A DNA stretch of 8,629 nucleotides, taken from an uncultured Bacillota bacterium (GTDB taxonomy: Bacteria; Bacillota; Clostridia; Christensenellales; UBA1242). Below, one piece after another: positions 1 to 5,355 of the stretch; position 1 is the stretch's first letter; every line of letters starts with the position of its first letter. The notes beneath the pieces were generated by a model that was given only the letters and a program-made list of their open reading frames with translations, made no database searches and was not told the DNA's origin. The stretch lies in NCBI GenBank assembly GCA_947090235.1, contig CAMUNJ010000032.1, positions 1 through 8,629 of the forward strand, given 5' to 3'. Made by a program: the position numbers and the translations under genes.

Positions 1-77
1 CATACAGAGTTCCTATTGCTCGTCTTGCTGCTGCTCAAGCAAACATTAGAAATCCAAGAGATACAAAAAAGAAATAG
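1..77 (+). CDS. C-terminal end of an unidentified protein (5' partial)
   Basis: The frame beginning at base 3 is open from the window edge to a TAG stop at 75-77. It reads as a plausible basic protein tail of 24 residues: YRVPIARLAAAQANIRNPRD, then TKKK. The other two forward frames give a leucine run or an early stop, so this frame is preferred. The Ala/Arg-rich stretch and terminal lysines suggest a soluble or nucleic-acid-binding protein, but I do not recognise the family. In many Bacillota gmk or remA lies just before rpoZ; this tail does not resemble either one as I know them. A copy of the 19-base repeat begins on the last base of the stop codon. Confidence 0.5.
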   Translation, partial: YRVPIARLAAAQANIRNPRDTKKK

Positions 78-95
78 CAACTAGATGTTGCACGA
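77..95 (+). repeat. Post-stop repeat, copy 1
   Basis: GCAACTAGATGTTGCACGA. It is identical to copy 2 (140-158) except for T instead of C at position 6, and it shares 17 of 19 bases with copy 3 (1275-1293). The core GCAAC-5 nt-GTTGC is a small inverted repeat. The first base is the last base of the upstream TAG stop. The TTGCAC inside it (88-93) also stands 17 bases upstream of a TATAAA (111-116). Confidence 0.8.
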
Positions 96-116
96 TTATC
101 TTATTAATATTATAAA
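88..116 (+). promoter_or_regulatory. Possible sigma-A promoter for a short hairpin-rich RNA
   Basis: TTGCAC (88-93), a 17-base spacer and TATAAA (111-116) fit a vegetative promoter with a start near 123. Transcription would run into the hairpins and terminator at 133-221 without any convincing reading frame. In such A/T-rich DNA a chance match is quite possible, and the region may simply be the 3' untranslated part of the upstream gene. Confidence 0.3.
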
Positions 117-139
117 AAAATAAGTAGTATTCGGTCAAG

Positions 140-158
140 GCAACCAGATGTTGCACGA
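140..158 (+). repeat. Post-stop repeat, copy 2
   Basis: GCAACCAGATGTTGCACGA. This copy gives the clearest form: GCAAC, a five-base loop CAGAT, then GTTGC. It is enclosed by an outer GGTC/GACC pairing (133-136 with 157-160). Unlike copies 1 and 3 it is not next to a visible stop codon, but it also lies upstream of a terminator. Confidence 0.8.
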
Positions 159-193
159 CCAGCAAAATGCTGGGGGACTAAATTATTTAGTAA

Positions 194-221
194 AAAAAAG
201 TGGCAATTTTGCCACTTTTTT
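194..221. terminator. Bidirectional intrinsic terminator
   Basis: A13-base arm AAAAAAGTGGCAA (194-206) and its exact complement TTGCCACTTTTTT (209-221) form a strong hairpin with A-runs on the left and T-runs on the right. It can therefore stop transcripts in both directions. It separates the rightward transcript from the leftward gene, whose TAA stop (220-222) overlaps the right arm. Confidence 0.85.
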
Positions 222-732
222 ATTGTTGTTCTATAAGTCCACAAGCAATGCGTTCTGCTCTAAGATCACTTTCTGCCTTTTTGCAAAGATCTGTAAAATG
301 TTTTTGTATATTATTTTTTTCTTCTTGGTTTTGTGTTAATTTCAATGACTCTACAGACAATTCTTGTTCTTTTTTAACATATAACAAATATTTTGAAGAG
401 AGGTGCTGGTCGAGTCCTATACTATATGAATTGTCTTGTACTTTTAGCATTTCTTGTCTAAACAAGTTTTGATTTGAGAAGACAAGTCTTAAAAGTTGTA
501 AATTTGGTTTGTCAACATTAATGTAAACCATTTGATAAGGAGTTACAAGCAATTTTTCTTTTATTTTATTATTTTTGTAAATAAAGAATGGGTTGTTTTG
601 TCTTTGATAAAATTCTTCCTGTCTTAACATATCACTTTTACTTTTGACAAAAGGATAGAATAAAGAATATCTAATCTCCTCAGGAAGTTTTAATATAGAA
701 AATTGAGTTATGTCTGGTGTTTTTTGTTTCAT
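220..732 (-). CDS. Orphan hypothetical protein, 170 residues
   Basis: The family is not recognised. The protein has no signal peptide and no membrane segment, so it is probably cytosolic. The N-terminal two thirds are a mix of aromatic and charged residues. The last 50 or so residues (about 120-170) are rich in Glu, Lys, Gln and Leu with few Pro or Gly, which suggests a long helix or coiled coil. The ATG start is well supported: AGGAG (743-739 on the reverse strand) lies six bases upstream, and a near-perfect promoter lies at 781-809. It is a single-gene leftward unit ending in the shared terminator at 194-221, and it is divergent from rpoZ. It interrupts a housekeeping neighbourhood, so it may be a lineage-specific insertion; its base composition does not stand out. 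Reality of the gene is likely, function unknown. Confidence 0.75.
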   Translation of the reverse strand: MKQKTPDITQFSILKLPEEIRYSLFYPFVKSKSDMLRQEEFYQRQNNPFFIYKNNKIKEKLLVTPYQMVYINVDKPNLQLLRLVFSNQNLFRQEMLKVQDNSYSIGLDQHLSSKYLLYVKKEQELSVESLKLTQNQEEKNNIQKHFTDLCKKAESDLRAERIACGLIEQQ

Positions 733-749
733 TTTTCTCTCCTAGACTA

Positions 750-762
750 AGGTTTGAAACCT
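750..762. promoter_or_regulatory. Palindrome in the leader of the orphan gene (possible operator)
   Basis: AGGTTTGAAACCT is a perfect palindrome apart from its central base. It lies between the predicted transcription start (about 774, leftward) and the ribosome binding site of the 220-732 gene. It could be an operator or a small RNA hairpin. No binding protein can be assigned. Confidence 0.35.
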
Positions 763-780
763 AATTTTTATTATAGATAT

Positions 781-809
781 ATTATAACATTAAAAATAAT
801 GCTTGTCAA
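781..809 (-). promoter_or_regulatory. Consensus sigma-A promoter of the orphan gene
   Basis: On the reverse strand TTGACA (809-804), a 17-base spacer and TATAAT (786-781) match the consensus in all twelve positions. The start site should be near 774, giving a leader of about 42 bases to the ATG at 732. This strong site indicates that the gene is really expressed. Confidence 0.85.
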
Positions 810-856
810 TAGGCAAAATTGAATAAATTTTTTTGCAAAAGAAAGCATATAAGTGC

Positions 857-885
857 TTTACAAATGGCAATAAGTGTGTTATAAT
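857..885 (+). promoter_or_regulatory. Upstream promoter P1 for rpoZ
   Basis: TTTACA (857-862), 17 bases and TATAAT (880-885) form a good sigma-A promoter with a start near 892. From here the leader to rpoZ would be about 150 bases and strongly folded. The promoter is divergent from the leftward promoter at 781-809, with 47 bases between the two -35 boxes. Confidence 0.7.
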
Positions 886-886
886 A

Positions 887-1003
887 CAAGCGAAAATGCT
901 TGCTTGCAATGGCATTTTCACGCCGTATTTCAACTAATGGCAGTTATTCGCATTAGCGAATAACAAGGCGATACGAAAAAACTTGTTTTTTGTAGCCGTT
1001 TTA
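887..1003 (+). other. Hairpin-rich segment between two -10 boxes of rpoZ, flanked by a 10-base direct repeat
   Basis: The segment lies between two copies of TGTTATAATA (877-886 and 1004-1013). It contains a stem GAAAATGC (892-899) with GCATTTTC (912-919), a perfect nine-base stem GTTATTCGC (943-951) with GCGAATAAC (956-964), and AAAAAA (976-981) with TTTTTT (986-991). Alternative pairings exist: CTAATG (934-939) with CATTAG (951-956), CGCC (921-924) with GGCG (967-970), and CGTAT (924-928) with ATACG (971-975). It could be a structured leader, a small RNA, or a short insertion with a target duplication. No known riboswitch or leader family was recognised, and no reading frame or terminal inverted repeats were seen. 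Confidence 0.4.
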
Positions 1004-1012
1004 TGTTATAAT
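983..1012 (+). promoter_or_regulatory. Proximal promoter P2 for rpoZ
   Basis: TTGTTT (983-988), an 18-base spacer and TATAAT (1007-1012) give a start near 1019, with a short leader into the rpoZ ribosome binding site at 1031-1037. The -10 is perfect and the -35 is moderate. Its -10 box and flanks repeat those of P1. Confidence 0.5.
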
Positions 1013-1043
1013 ATTGCAGAATTTAATTATAGAGGTGATTATT

Positions 1044-1274
1044 ATGATGATTGAACCATCAATTGATGTACTTACAGAAAAAACTAAAGGGAATAGATAT
1101 GTTTTATGTAATCTTATTTCTAAAAGAGCCAAAAACATAGAAACTGTAAAGGGTGCTGAACTTGCAAATAAAGATAAGAAGTCTATAACACTTGCATGTG
1201 AAGAAATCGCAACAGGTAAAGTTGTTCCAAGTGATATCAAAAAAACTGACGATACTGATACAATGGCATTCTAA
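1044..1274 (+). CDS. rpoZ: RNA polymerase omega subunit
   Basis: Omega binds the beta-prime subunit and helps assemble and stabilise core RNA polymerase. The 76-residue protein has the family signature: N-terminal MIEPSIDVLTEKTKGNRYVL, a central SKRAK box (about residues 26-30), and KSITLACEEIATGKV (about 45-59), matching the usual KPVTIALEEIAEGKI region. The acidic C-terminal tail is normal for the family. The ATG at 1044 is chosen because GAGGTG (1032-1037) sits six bases upstream; a second ATG follows at 1047, and an in-frame TTG at 1014 lacks such a site. The gene stands alone, with its own promoters and a terminator at 1321-1352, whereas in many Bacillota coaBC and priA follow directly. 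Confidence 0.92.
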   Translation: MMIEPSIDVLTEKTKGNRYVLCNLISKRAKNIETVKGAELANKDKKSITLACEEIATGKVVPSDIKKTDDTDTMAF

Positions 1275-1293
1275 GCAACCAGATGTTGTACGA
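1275..1293 (+). repeat. Post-stop repeat, copy 3
   Basis: GCAACCAGATGTTGTACGA begins on the base right after the rpoZ TAA stop. It differs from copy 2 only by C to T at position 15. As with copies 1 and 2, a terminator follows downstream (1321-1352). Confidence 0.8.
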
Positions 1294-1320
1294 TTTGTTT
1301 TATACATTTATGCTTGAATA

Positions 1321-1352
1321 AAAAATCCACTAGTTAAATTAGTGGATTTTTT
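1321..1352 (+). terminator. rpoZ intrinsic terminator
   Basis: AAAAATCCACTA (1321-1332) pairs with TAGTGGATTTTT (1340-1351) around a seven-base loop and ends in a T-run. It closes the rpoZ transcript and isolates it from priA. The A-run on the left also allows leftward function. Confidence 0.88.
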
Positions 1353-1494
1353 ATTTATTCACATAATTGAATTCGTTGAGATAAAACTTCTTTTATATTT
1401 TTGACTTCCAATATAATCTCTTGCTGATGCAATAAAATTCTTGTGCGTGATTTTCATGATTTTATTTTAATGAAATGATGTAAAAAAGTCAAAG

Positions 1495-1533
1495 CATTTT
1501 ATTTTTTAGAAAAGAAAACTTGAAAATAAAATG
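1495..1533. repeat. Inverted repeat overlapping the priA promoter
   Basis: CATTTTATTTT (1495-1505) and AAAATAAAATG (1523-1533) are perfect 11-base arms separated by 17 bases. The right arm overlaps the -35 and spacer of the priA promoter. It may be an operator or merely a chance A/T palindrome. Confidence 0.35.
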
Positions 1534-1548
1534 GTTTTATGATAAAAT
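1520..1548 (+). promoter_or_regulatory. priA promoter
   Basis: TTGAAA (1520-1525), 17 bases and TAAAAT (1543-1548) form a plausible sigma-A promoter. The predicted start near 1555 falls at the priA ribosome binding site itself (1555-1560), so the leader would be only about ten bases. This supports the start at 1566, because an ATG at 1539 would lie upstream of the transcription start. Confidence 0.5.
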
Positions 1549-1565
1549 TAGGCATAGGAGAAAAA

Positions 1566-3740
1566 ATGTTTGCAAAGGTTATAATCGACCAAGACGCTAA
1601 GGCACTTGACAAAACTTTTGAATATATAATTCCAGACGACATGCTTGTAGAAAAAGGCATGCGTGTTTTTGTTGGATTTGGTGCTAGAGTTTTGCAAGGT
1701 TTTGTGATTGATATAACAGAAACTTGCGAATATGATCAAAGTAAACTTAAAAAGATTATTTCTATAGTAGATCCATATCCTGCAATTAAAAGTGAAATGC
1801 TGGAAGTTATGAATTTTATGGTGGACAAATTTCACCTCAAACAGGCTTCTATTCTTAGACTTTTTATTCCTGCCGAAATGAGAGAAGGAAAAGTGCGAGA
1901 ACTTTTTGAAAGATATTTTACGCTTAACACTCAAATTGAAATTAACCTCGCTAAAAATGCAAAAAAACAATTTGAGATTATTGAATATTTAAGAGAGAAA
2001 GTCGAAGAAAAGTCTAGTGTTTTAAATAATAAATTTGGTGCAGGAGCAGTTAAAGCATTATTAGACAAAGGAATTTTGCAAGAAGTTCAAAAGCAAAAAT
2101 TGAGAACTCCTTTTGCGTTTGATGAAATTGACAAAAAGATAATTTTAAATGAAATGCAACAGAGAGCGGTTGAAAAAATAAGTGAAAATAAAACCTATCT
2201 TTTGCATGGAGTGACAGGCTCAGGGAAAACTGAAGTATATATGAACTTAATTTCTAAAGCGTTAAGCCAAGACAAAAGTGCAATTATGTTAGTTCCTGAG
2301 ATTTCTTTGACTCCTCAAATTTTATCTAATTTTAAGGCAAGATTTGGAGATGAGGTTGCAATTCTTCATAGTGGATTATCGGCAGGTGAGCGTTTTGATG
2401 AATGGCGAAGATTGTATTCAGGAGAAGCAAAAATTGCTGTTGGTGCTAGATCTGCCATATTTGCACCGCTAGAAAATCTTGGCATTGTTATTATAGATGA
2501 GGAGCATGAACAGAGTTATATTTCTGAAAGTAATCCTAGATTTTCTACTCACAATGTTGCAGAGTTTAGAGCAAGATATAATGGCTGTCCTCTTGTTTTA
2601 GGTAGTGCCACGCCAAGTGTTGAAAGTTATGAAAATGCTAAAAAAGATATTTATCAACTTATAGAACTTCCAACGCGTGCAAACGGAAGAGAAATGCCAA
2701 AAATACAGATAGTTGATATGATAGGTGAAATTCGAAGTGGTAATTCGGGGATTTTTTCTAATCAACTTCTTGCAGATTTAGCAGATATTATAAATAGAAA
2801 AAAGCAAGCAATGTTGTTTATCAACAGACGAGGATTTTCTTCTTTTATGCGTTGTCGTGATTGTGGTTATATTGCTAAATGCAGTGATTGTGATGTGAGT
2901 CTTGTTTATCATCAAGAAGATAATCGTTTAAAATGCCATTATTGTGGCAAGCAATTTAAGGTTTTGGATAGGTGCCCAAGTTGTGGAAGCGAACATATCA
3001 AACATGGAGCGGTTGGAACTGAGCAAGTTGTTAAAAAACTGCAAGAAGTTTTTCCAGAGGTTAAGATTCTGCGTATGGATAATGATACAACTTCTAAAAA
3101 GAATGCTCATCAAAAGATTTTGCAGGAATTCAAAAATACTCATCCTTGTATTTTGGTGGGCACGCAAATGATTGCAAAAGGTCATGATTTTGAGGATGTT
3201 TTACTTGTAGGAATTGTTGATGCAGATCAAAGTTTGTATCAAAGTGATTATCGTTCGACTGAGCGAACATTTCAACTCATAACTCAAGTTGCAGGCAGAG
3301 CAGGAAGGGGGCAAGAGCAAGGCAAAGTTATTTTGCAAACTTATGCTCCAAGACATTATGTTTATAAGTTTGTTGCCAATTATGACTATAAAGGTTTTTT
3401 CAAGAAGGAAGAAAATATCCGTGAAGTTGCTTGTTTTCCACCATTTTCTCGCATAGTTCGTATACTTTTTGTTGATAGTATTGAAGAAAATGTTAGACAA
3501 CTTATCAAAATGTGTTATAATGAGATTGTAAAACTCAAAGAAGAGTATAAAGACGAGTTTTTATATCTCGATGTTATGAAGTCGCCAATCAAGCGTATGC
3601 AAAATAAATATAGATATCAAATTTTGATGAGGCTTAAACTTTCAAAGGCTGACGAGATAGAGAACAAAGCATTTGAAATTGTGGACAATCTCTCAAAAAA
3701 CAGTGTTTTCTTTGAGATAAATCCAAGCAATATGAGTTAA
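1566..3740 (+). CDS. priA: Primosomal protein N', replication restart helicase
   Basis: PriA recognises stalled or repaired forks and reloads the replicative helicase, acting as a 3'-5' superfamily 2 DNA helicase. The 724-residue protein is of normal full length. The N-terminal fork-binding domain (MFAKVIIDQ onward) covers about the first 100 residues and is followed by a winged-helix region. Helicase motifs are intact: Walker A GVTGSGKT (215-222), DEEH (311-314), GSATP (346-350), GTQMIAKGHDF from 532, and QVAGRAGRG (574-582). Eight zinc-binding cysteines lie at 430, 433, 439, 442, 457, 460, 470 and 473. The ATG at 1566 is preferred over 1539 because TAGGAG (1555-1560) lies five bases upstream and PriA proteins normally begin at this motif. 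It has its own promoter and is separated from def by 244 bases. Confidence 0.96.
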   Translation: MFAKVIIDQDAKALDKTFEYIIPDDMLVEKGMRVFVGFGARVLQGFVIDITETCEYDQSKLKKIISIVDPYPAIKSEMLEVMNFMVDKFHLKQASILRLFIPAEMREGKVRELFERYFTLNTQIEINLAKNAKKQFEIIEYLREKVEEKSSVLNNKFGAGAVKALLDKGILQEVQKQKLRTPFAFDEIDKKIILNEMQQRAVEKISENKTYLLHGVTGSGKTEVYMNLISKALSQDKSAIMLVPEISLTPQILSNFKARFGDEVAILHSGLSAGERFDEWRRLYSGEAKIAVGARSAIFAPLENLGIVIIDEEHEQSYISESNPRFSTHNVAEFRARYNGCPLVLGSATPSVESYENAKKDIYQLIELPTRANGREMPKIQIVDMIGEIRSGNSGIFSNQLLADLADIINRKKQAMLFINRRGFSSFMRCRDCGYIAKCSDCDVSLVYHQEDNRLKCHYCGKQFKVLDRCPSCGSEHIKHGAVGTEQVVKKLQEVFPEVKILRMDNDTTSKKNAHQKILQEFKNTHPCILVGTQMIAKGHDFEDVLLVGIVDADQSLYQSDYRSTERTFQLITQVAGRAGRGQEQGKVILQTYAPRHYVYKFVANYDYKGFFKKEENIREVACFPPFSRIVRILFVDSIEENVRQLIKMCYNEIVKLKEEYKDEFLYLDVMKSPIKRMQNKYRYQILMRLKLSKADEIENKAFEIVDNLSKNSVFFEINPSNMS

Positions 3741-3745
3741 CTTTT

Positions 3746-3770
3746 CAACTTTTCTTTTAAAGAAAAGTTG
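3746..3770. repeat. Inverted repeat after priA (possible weak terminator)
   Basis: CAACTTTTCTTT and AAAGAAAAGTTG are perfect 12-base arms around one central T. It begins six bases after the priA stop. CTTTT before and AAAAG after can extend the stem with a small bulge. There is no following T-run, so termination is uncertain. Confidence 0.6.
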
Positions 3771-3784
3771 TCAAAAGAAAACTA

Positions 3785-3823
3785 TTTCGAATTAACTTTT
3801 TATTCTAAAAACTTAATTCGAAA
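3785..3823. repeat. Long A/T inverted repeat in the priA-def spacer
   Basis: TTTCGAATTAA (3785-3795) pairs exactly with TTAATTCGAAA (3813-3823). After one mismatch, TTTTT (3797-3801) pairs with AAAAA (3807-3811), leaving a five-base loop. Confidence 0.6.
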
Positions 3824-3826
3824 AGA

Positions 3827-3843
3827 TTTCTAAACTTTAGAAA
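3827..3843. repeat. Short palindrome in the priA-def spacer
   Basis: TTTCTAAA-C-TTTAGAAA is a perfect palindrome around a central C, only three bases after the preceding inverted repeat. It could be a protein site or a small hairpin; no regulator is assigned. Confidence 0.45.
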
Positions 3844-3897
3844 AGAATAAAAGACAATGGTTTGATTTTTATTTAAAAAGCAAAATTGTTAAGTTCT

Positions 3898-3934
3898 CTT
3901 TTGTTTCTTTTCTATAAAGAAAGGAAAACAAAAG
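3898..3934. repeat. Imperfect hairpin upstream of def
   Basis: The arm 3898-3913 (CTTTTGTTTCTTTTCT) pairs with 3918-3934 around loop ATAA, with one bulged A and one G-U pair. It is pyrimidine-rich on the left and purine-rich on the right and lacks a T-run, so it is not a standard terminator in either direction. No clear promoter was found between it and def, so the def operon may depend on read-through from priA or on an unrecognised promoter. Confidence 0.5.
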
Positions 3935-3984
3935 TTGCATAACTAAAAATAAAATAGAGAGCGCCTAAGGCACAAGGAGAAATT

Positions 3985-4449
3985 ATGGCAATTAGAAAAA
4001 TTGTTTATGAAGGTGATGAATTATTAAGAAAAAAGTCTAAGCCAGTCAAGGATTTTGATGATGACCTTGACGAGTTGTTGGACGACATGAAAGAAACTAT
4101 GCATGCTAATGATGGCATGGGACTCGCTGCTGTTCAAGTTGGAGTTCTTAGACGCGTTGTTATCGTTGAAGCAAACGGAATGTTTGTGGAATTTATCAAT
4201 CCTGAAATTATCAAAATGGAAGGTGAAGATCTTGACACAGAGGGCTGTTTGAGCGTGCCTGGGTTTAATGATAAAGTTAAAAGACCTTATCGTGTGACCG
4301 TCCGTGCATTGGATAGATATGGTTATCCATTTGAGATAACTGGAGAAAAGTATTTTGCTCGTTGTGTTTGTCACGAACTTGATCACCTTGATGGAGTTTT
4401 ATATATAGATAAAAGCGAAAACAAAAAGAACTATAAAAGGAAGAAGTAG
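3985..4449 (+). CDS. def: Peptide deformylase
   Basis: Def is a metalloprotease-like enzyme that removes the N-formyl group from nascent proteins as they leave the ribosome. The 154 residues carry all three family motifs: G44-M45-G46-L47-A48-A49-V50-Q51 (usual GxGLAAPQ), E86-G87-C88-L89-S90, and H130-E131-L132-D133-H134. C88, H130 and H134 bind the metal and E131 is catalytic. Pro in motif 1 is replaced by Val50, a mild variation unlikely to destroy activity. The length is at the short end of the family. AAGGAG (3974-3979) precedes the ATG by five bases. The TAG stop abuts the fmt ATG, so the two genes are translated in tandem; Fmt adds the formyl group that Def removes. Confidence 0.95.
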   Translation: MAIRKIVYEGDELLRKKSKPVKDFDDDLDELLDDMKETMHANDGMGLAAVQVGVLRRVVIVEANGMFVEFINPEIIKMEGEDLDTEGCLSVPGFNDKVKRPYRVTVRALDRYGYPFEITGEKYFARCVCHELDHLDGVLYIDKSENKKNYKRKK

Positions 4450-5355
4450 ATGAAAGTTTTGTTTTTAGGAAGTTCACTATTTTCTAAAATTGTGCTTGAA
4501 AGGGTTTTGGAATCTAAGCACAGCGTTTGTGCTGTGATAACTCAACCTCCAAGAGAAGCGGGAAGAGGACACAAACTTTGCAAAACTTGTGTGCACGAAT
4601 ATGCTGAGCAAAATAATGTTCAAGTTTATACATTCGAAAGACTGAGCCGTAGTTTTGAAGATGTAAAAAAAATAGATTATGATATTGCTCTTGTTGCTTC
4701 CTATGGTCAAATTTTAACTCAAGAGTTTTTGGATAACAAACCTTGCATCAATGTACATCCTTCTCTTTTGCCAAAATATCGAGGAGCAACACCTATTCAG
4801 TCTGCAATCTTAAATGGCGACACAAAAACAGGCGTGACAATTATGAAAGTTGTAAAAGAAGTTGATGCTGGAGATATAATATTGCAGAAAGAAATTACTC
4901 TTGATAAAGATATTATGTTTTCAAACCTTGAAACAGATCTTGCTAAACTTGGCGGAGAAATGGCGGTAGACGCATTAAATTTATTTGAGAGTGATAAAGT
5001 TAAATTTACTCCTCAAGATAATAACAAGGCAGTTTTGGTAAGACAACTTTGCAAAGATGACGGGCATTTAGATTTTAGCAAAAGTGCAAAAGAAATTTAT
5101 GACAGGTTTAGGGCTTTAAGCGAATGTATTGGATGTTTTATATCTATTGATGACAAAAAAATCAAAGTTACAGATATGGAAATTTTTGAGATGCAGGGAA
5201 GTCCTTGCAAAGTTTTATCTAACAAAAAAAGATTTATCATTGCTTGTGCAGACAAAGCGATTGAAATAAAAAAATGTCAAGCATTGAGTGGAAAGATAGT
5301 TGATGGAAACTCTTTCTTGAACGGCTGGCATGGTGATTTGAACGAGGTTAAATGA
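4450..5355 (+). CDS. fmt: Methionyl-tRNA formyltransferase
   Basis: Fmt transfers a formyl group from 10-formyltetrahydrofolate to methionyl-initiator tRNA. The 301-residue protein has an N-terminal formyltransferase domain (about 1-180) with the folate-site motif HPSLLPKYRGATPIQ and the catalytic trio N101, H103 and D139, which corresponds to N106/H108/D144 of E. coli. A C-terminal OB-like tRNA-binding domain follows (about 195-300). The ATG directly follows the def stop, with AGGAAG (4438-4443) as ribosome binding site. The TGA stop overlaps the rlmN start in an ATGA tetranucleotide. In many Bacillota rsmB lies between fmt and rlmN; here it is absent and the junction is seamless. Confidence 0.95.
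   Translation: MKVLFLGSSLFSKIVLERVLESKHSVCAVITQPPREAGRGHKLCKTCVHEYAEQNNVQVYTFERLSRSFEDVKKIDYDIALVASYGQILTQEFLDNKPCINVHPSLLPKYRGATPIQSAILNGDTKTGVTIMKVVKEVDAGDIILQKEITLDKDIMFSNLETDLAKLGGEMAVDALNLFESDKVKFTPQDNNKAVLVRQLCKDDGHLDFSKSAKEIYDRFRALSECIGCFISIDDKKIKVTDMEIFEMQGSPCKVLSNKKRFIIACADKAIEIKKCQALSGKIVDGNSFLNGWHGDLNEVK

Larger units (their letters stand above)
123..221 (+). ncRNA. Candidate small structured RNA or structured 3' UTR
   Basis: Four hairpins follow one another. GGTC (133-136) pairs with GACC (157-160) around the GCAAC/GTTGC core of repeat copy 2. CCAGCA (159-164) pairs with TGCTGG (168-173). ACTAAAT (177-183) pairs with ATTTAGT (185-191). The last is the terminator stem at 194-221. 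No credible CDS lies here. The first two hairpins compete for 159-160. It is either an independent RNA of about 100 nt driven from 88-116, or the 3' UTR of the partial gene. I do not recognise a known RNA family. Confidence 0.3.

Noticed and set aside
148..472. Two rightward frames (148-339 and 200-472) over the orphan gene
   Set aside because: They lie opposite the well-supported leftward gene at 220-732, run through the terminator, lack good ribosome binding sites and have low-complexity Phe/Cys/Ser-rich translations typical of antisense frames.
976..991. Terminator ending a small RNA from promoter P1
   Set aside because: The six Ts are themselves the right arm of an A/T-only stem, so no stable G-C hairpin precedes a free T-run.
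890..1000. Signal recognition particle RNA or 6S RNA upstream of rpoZ
   Set aside because: The conserved GGAA-type apical region of SRP RNA is missing, and the segment is too short and not a single long bulged hairpin as in 6S RNA.
77..1293. CRISPR array based on the 19-base repeat
   Set aside because: Copies are not regularly spaced (about 44 and 1,116 bases between them), there are only three, and genes lie between them.
1401..1417. TTGACT and TATAAT as a second priA promoter
   Set aside because: TTGACT (1401-1406) and TATAAT (1412-1417) are only five bases apart, and neither has a matching partner at a 16-18 base distance.
1539..1565. Earlier ATG start of priA at 1539
   Set aside because: It lacks a ribosome binding site, lies within the predicted promoter, and adds nine residues before the usual PriA N-terminus; 1566 has a good AGGAG.
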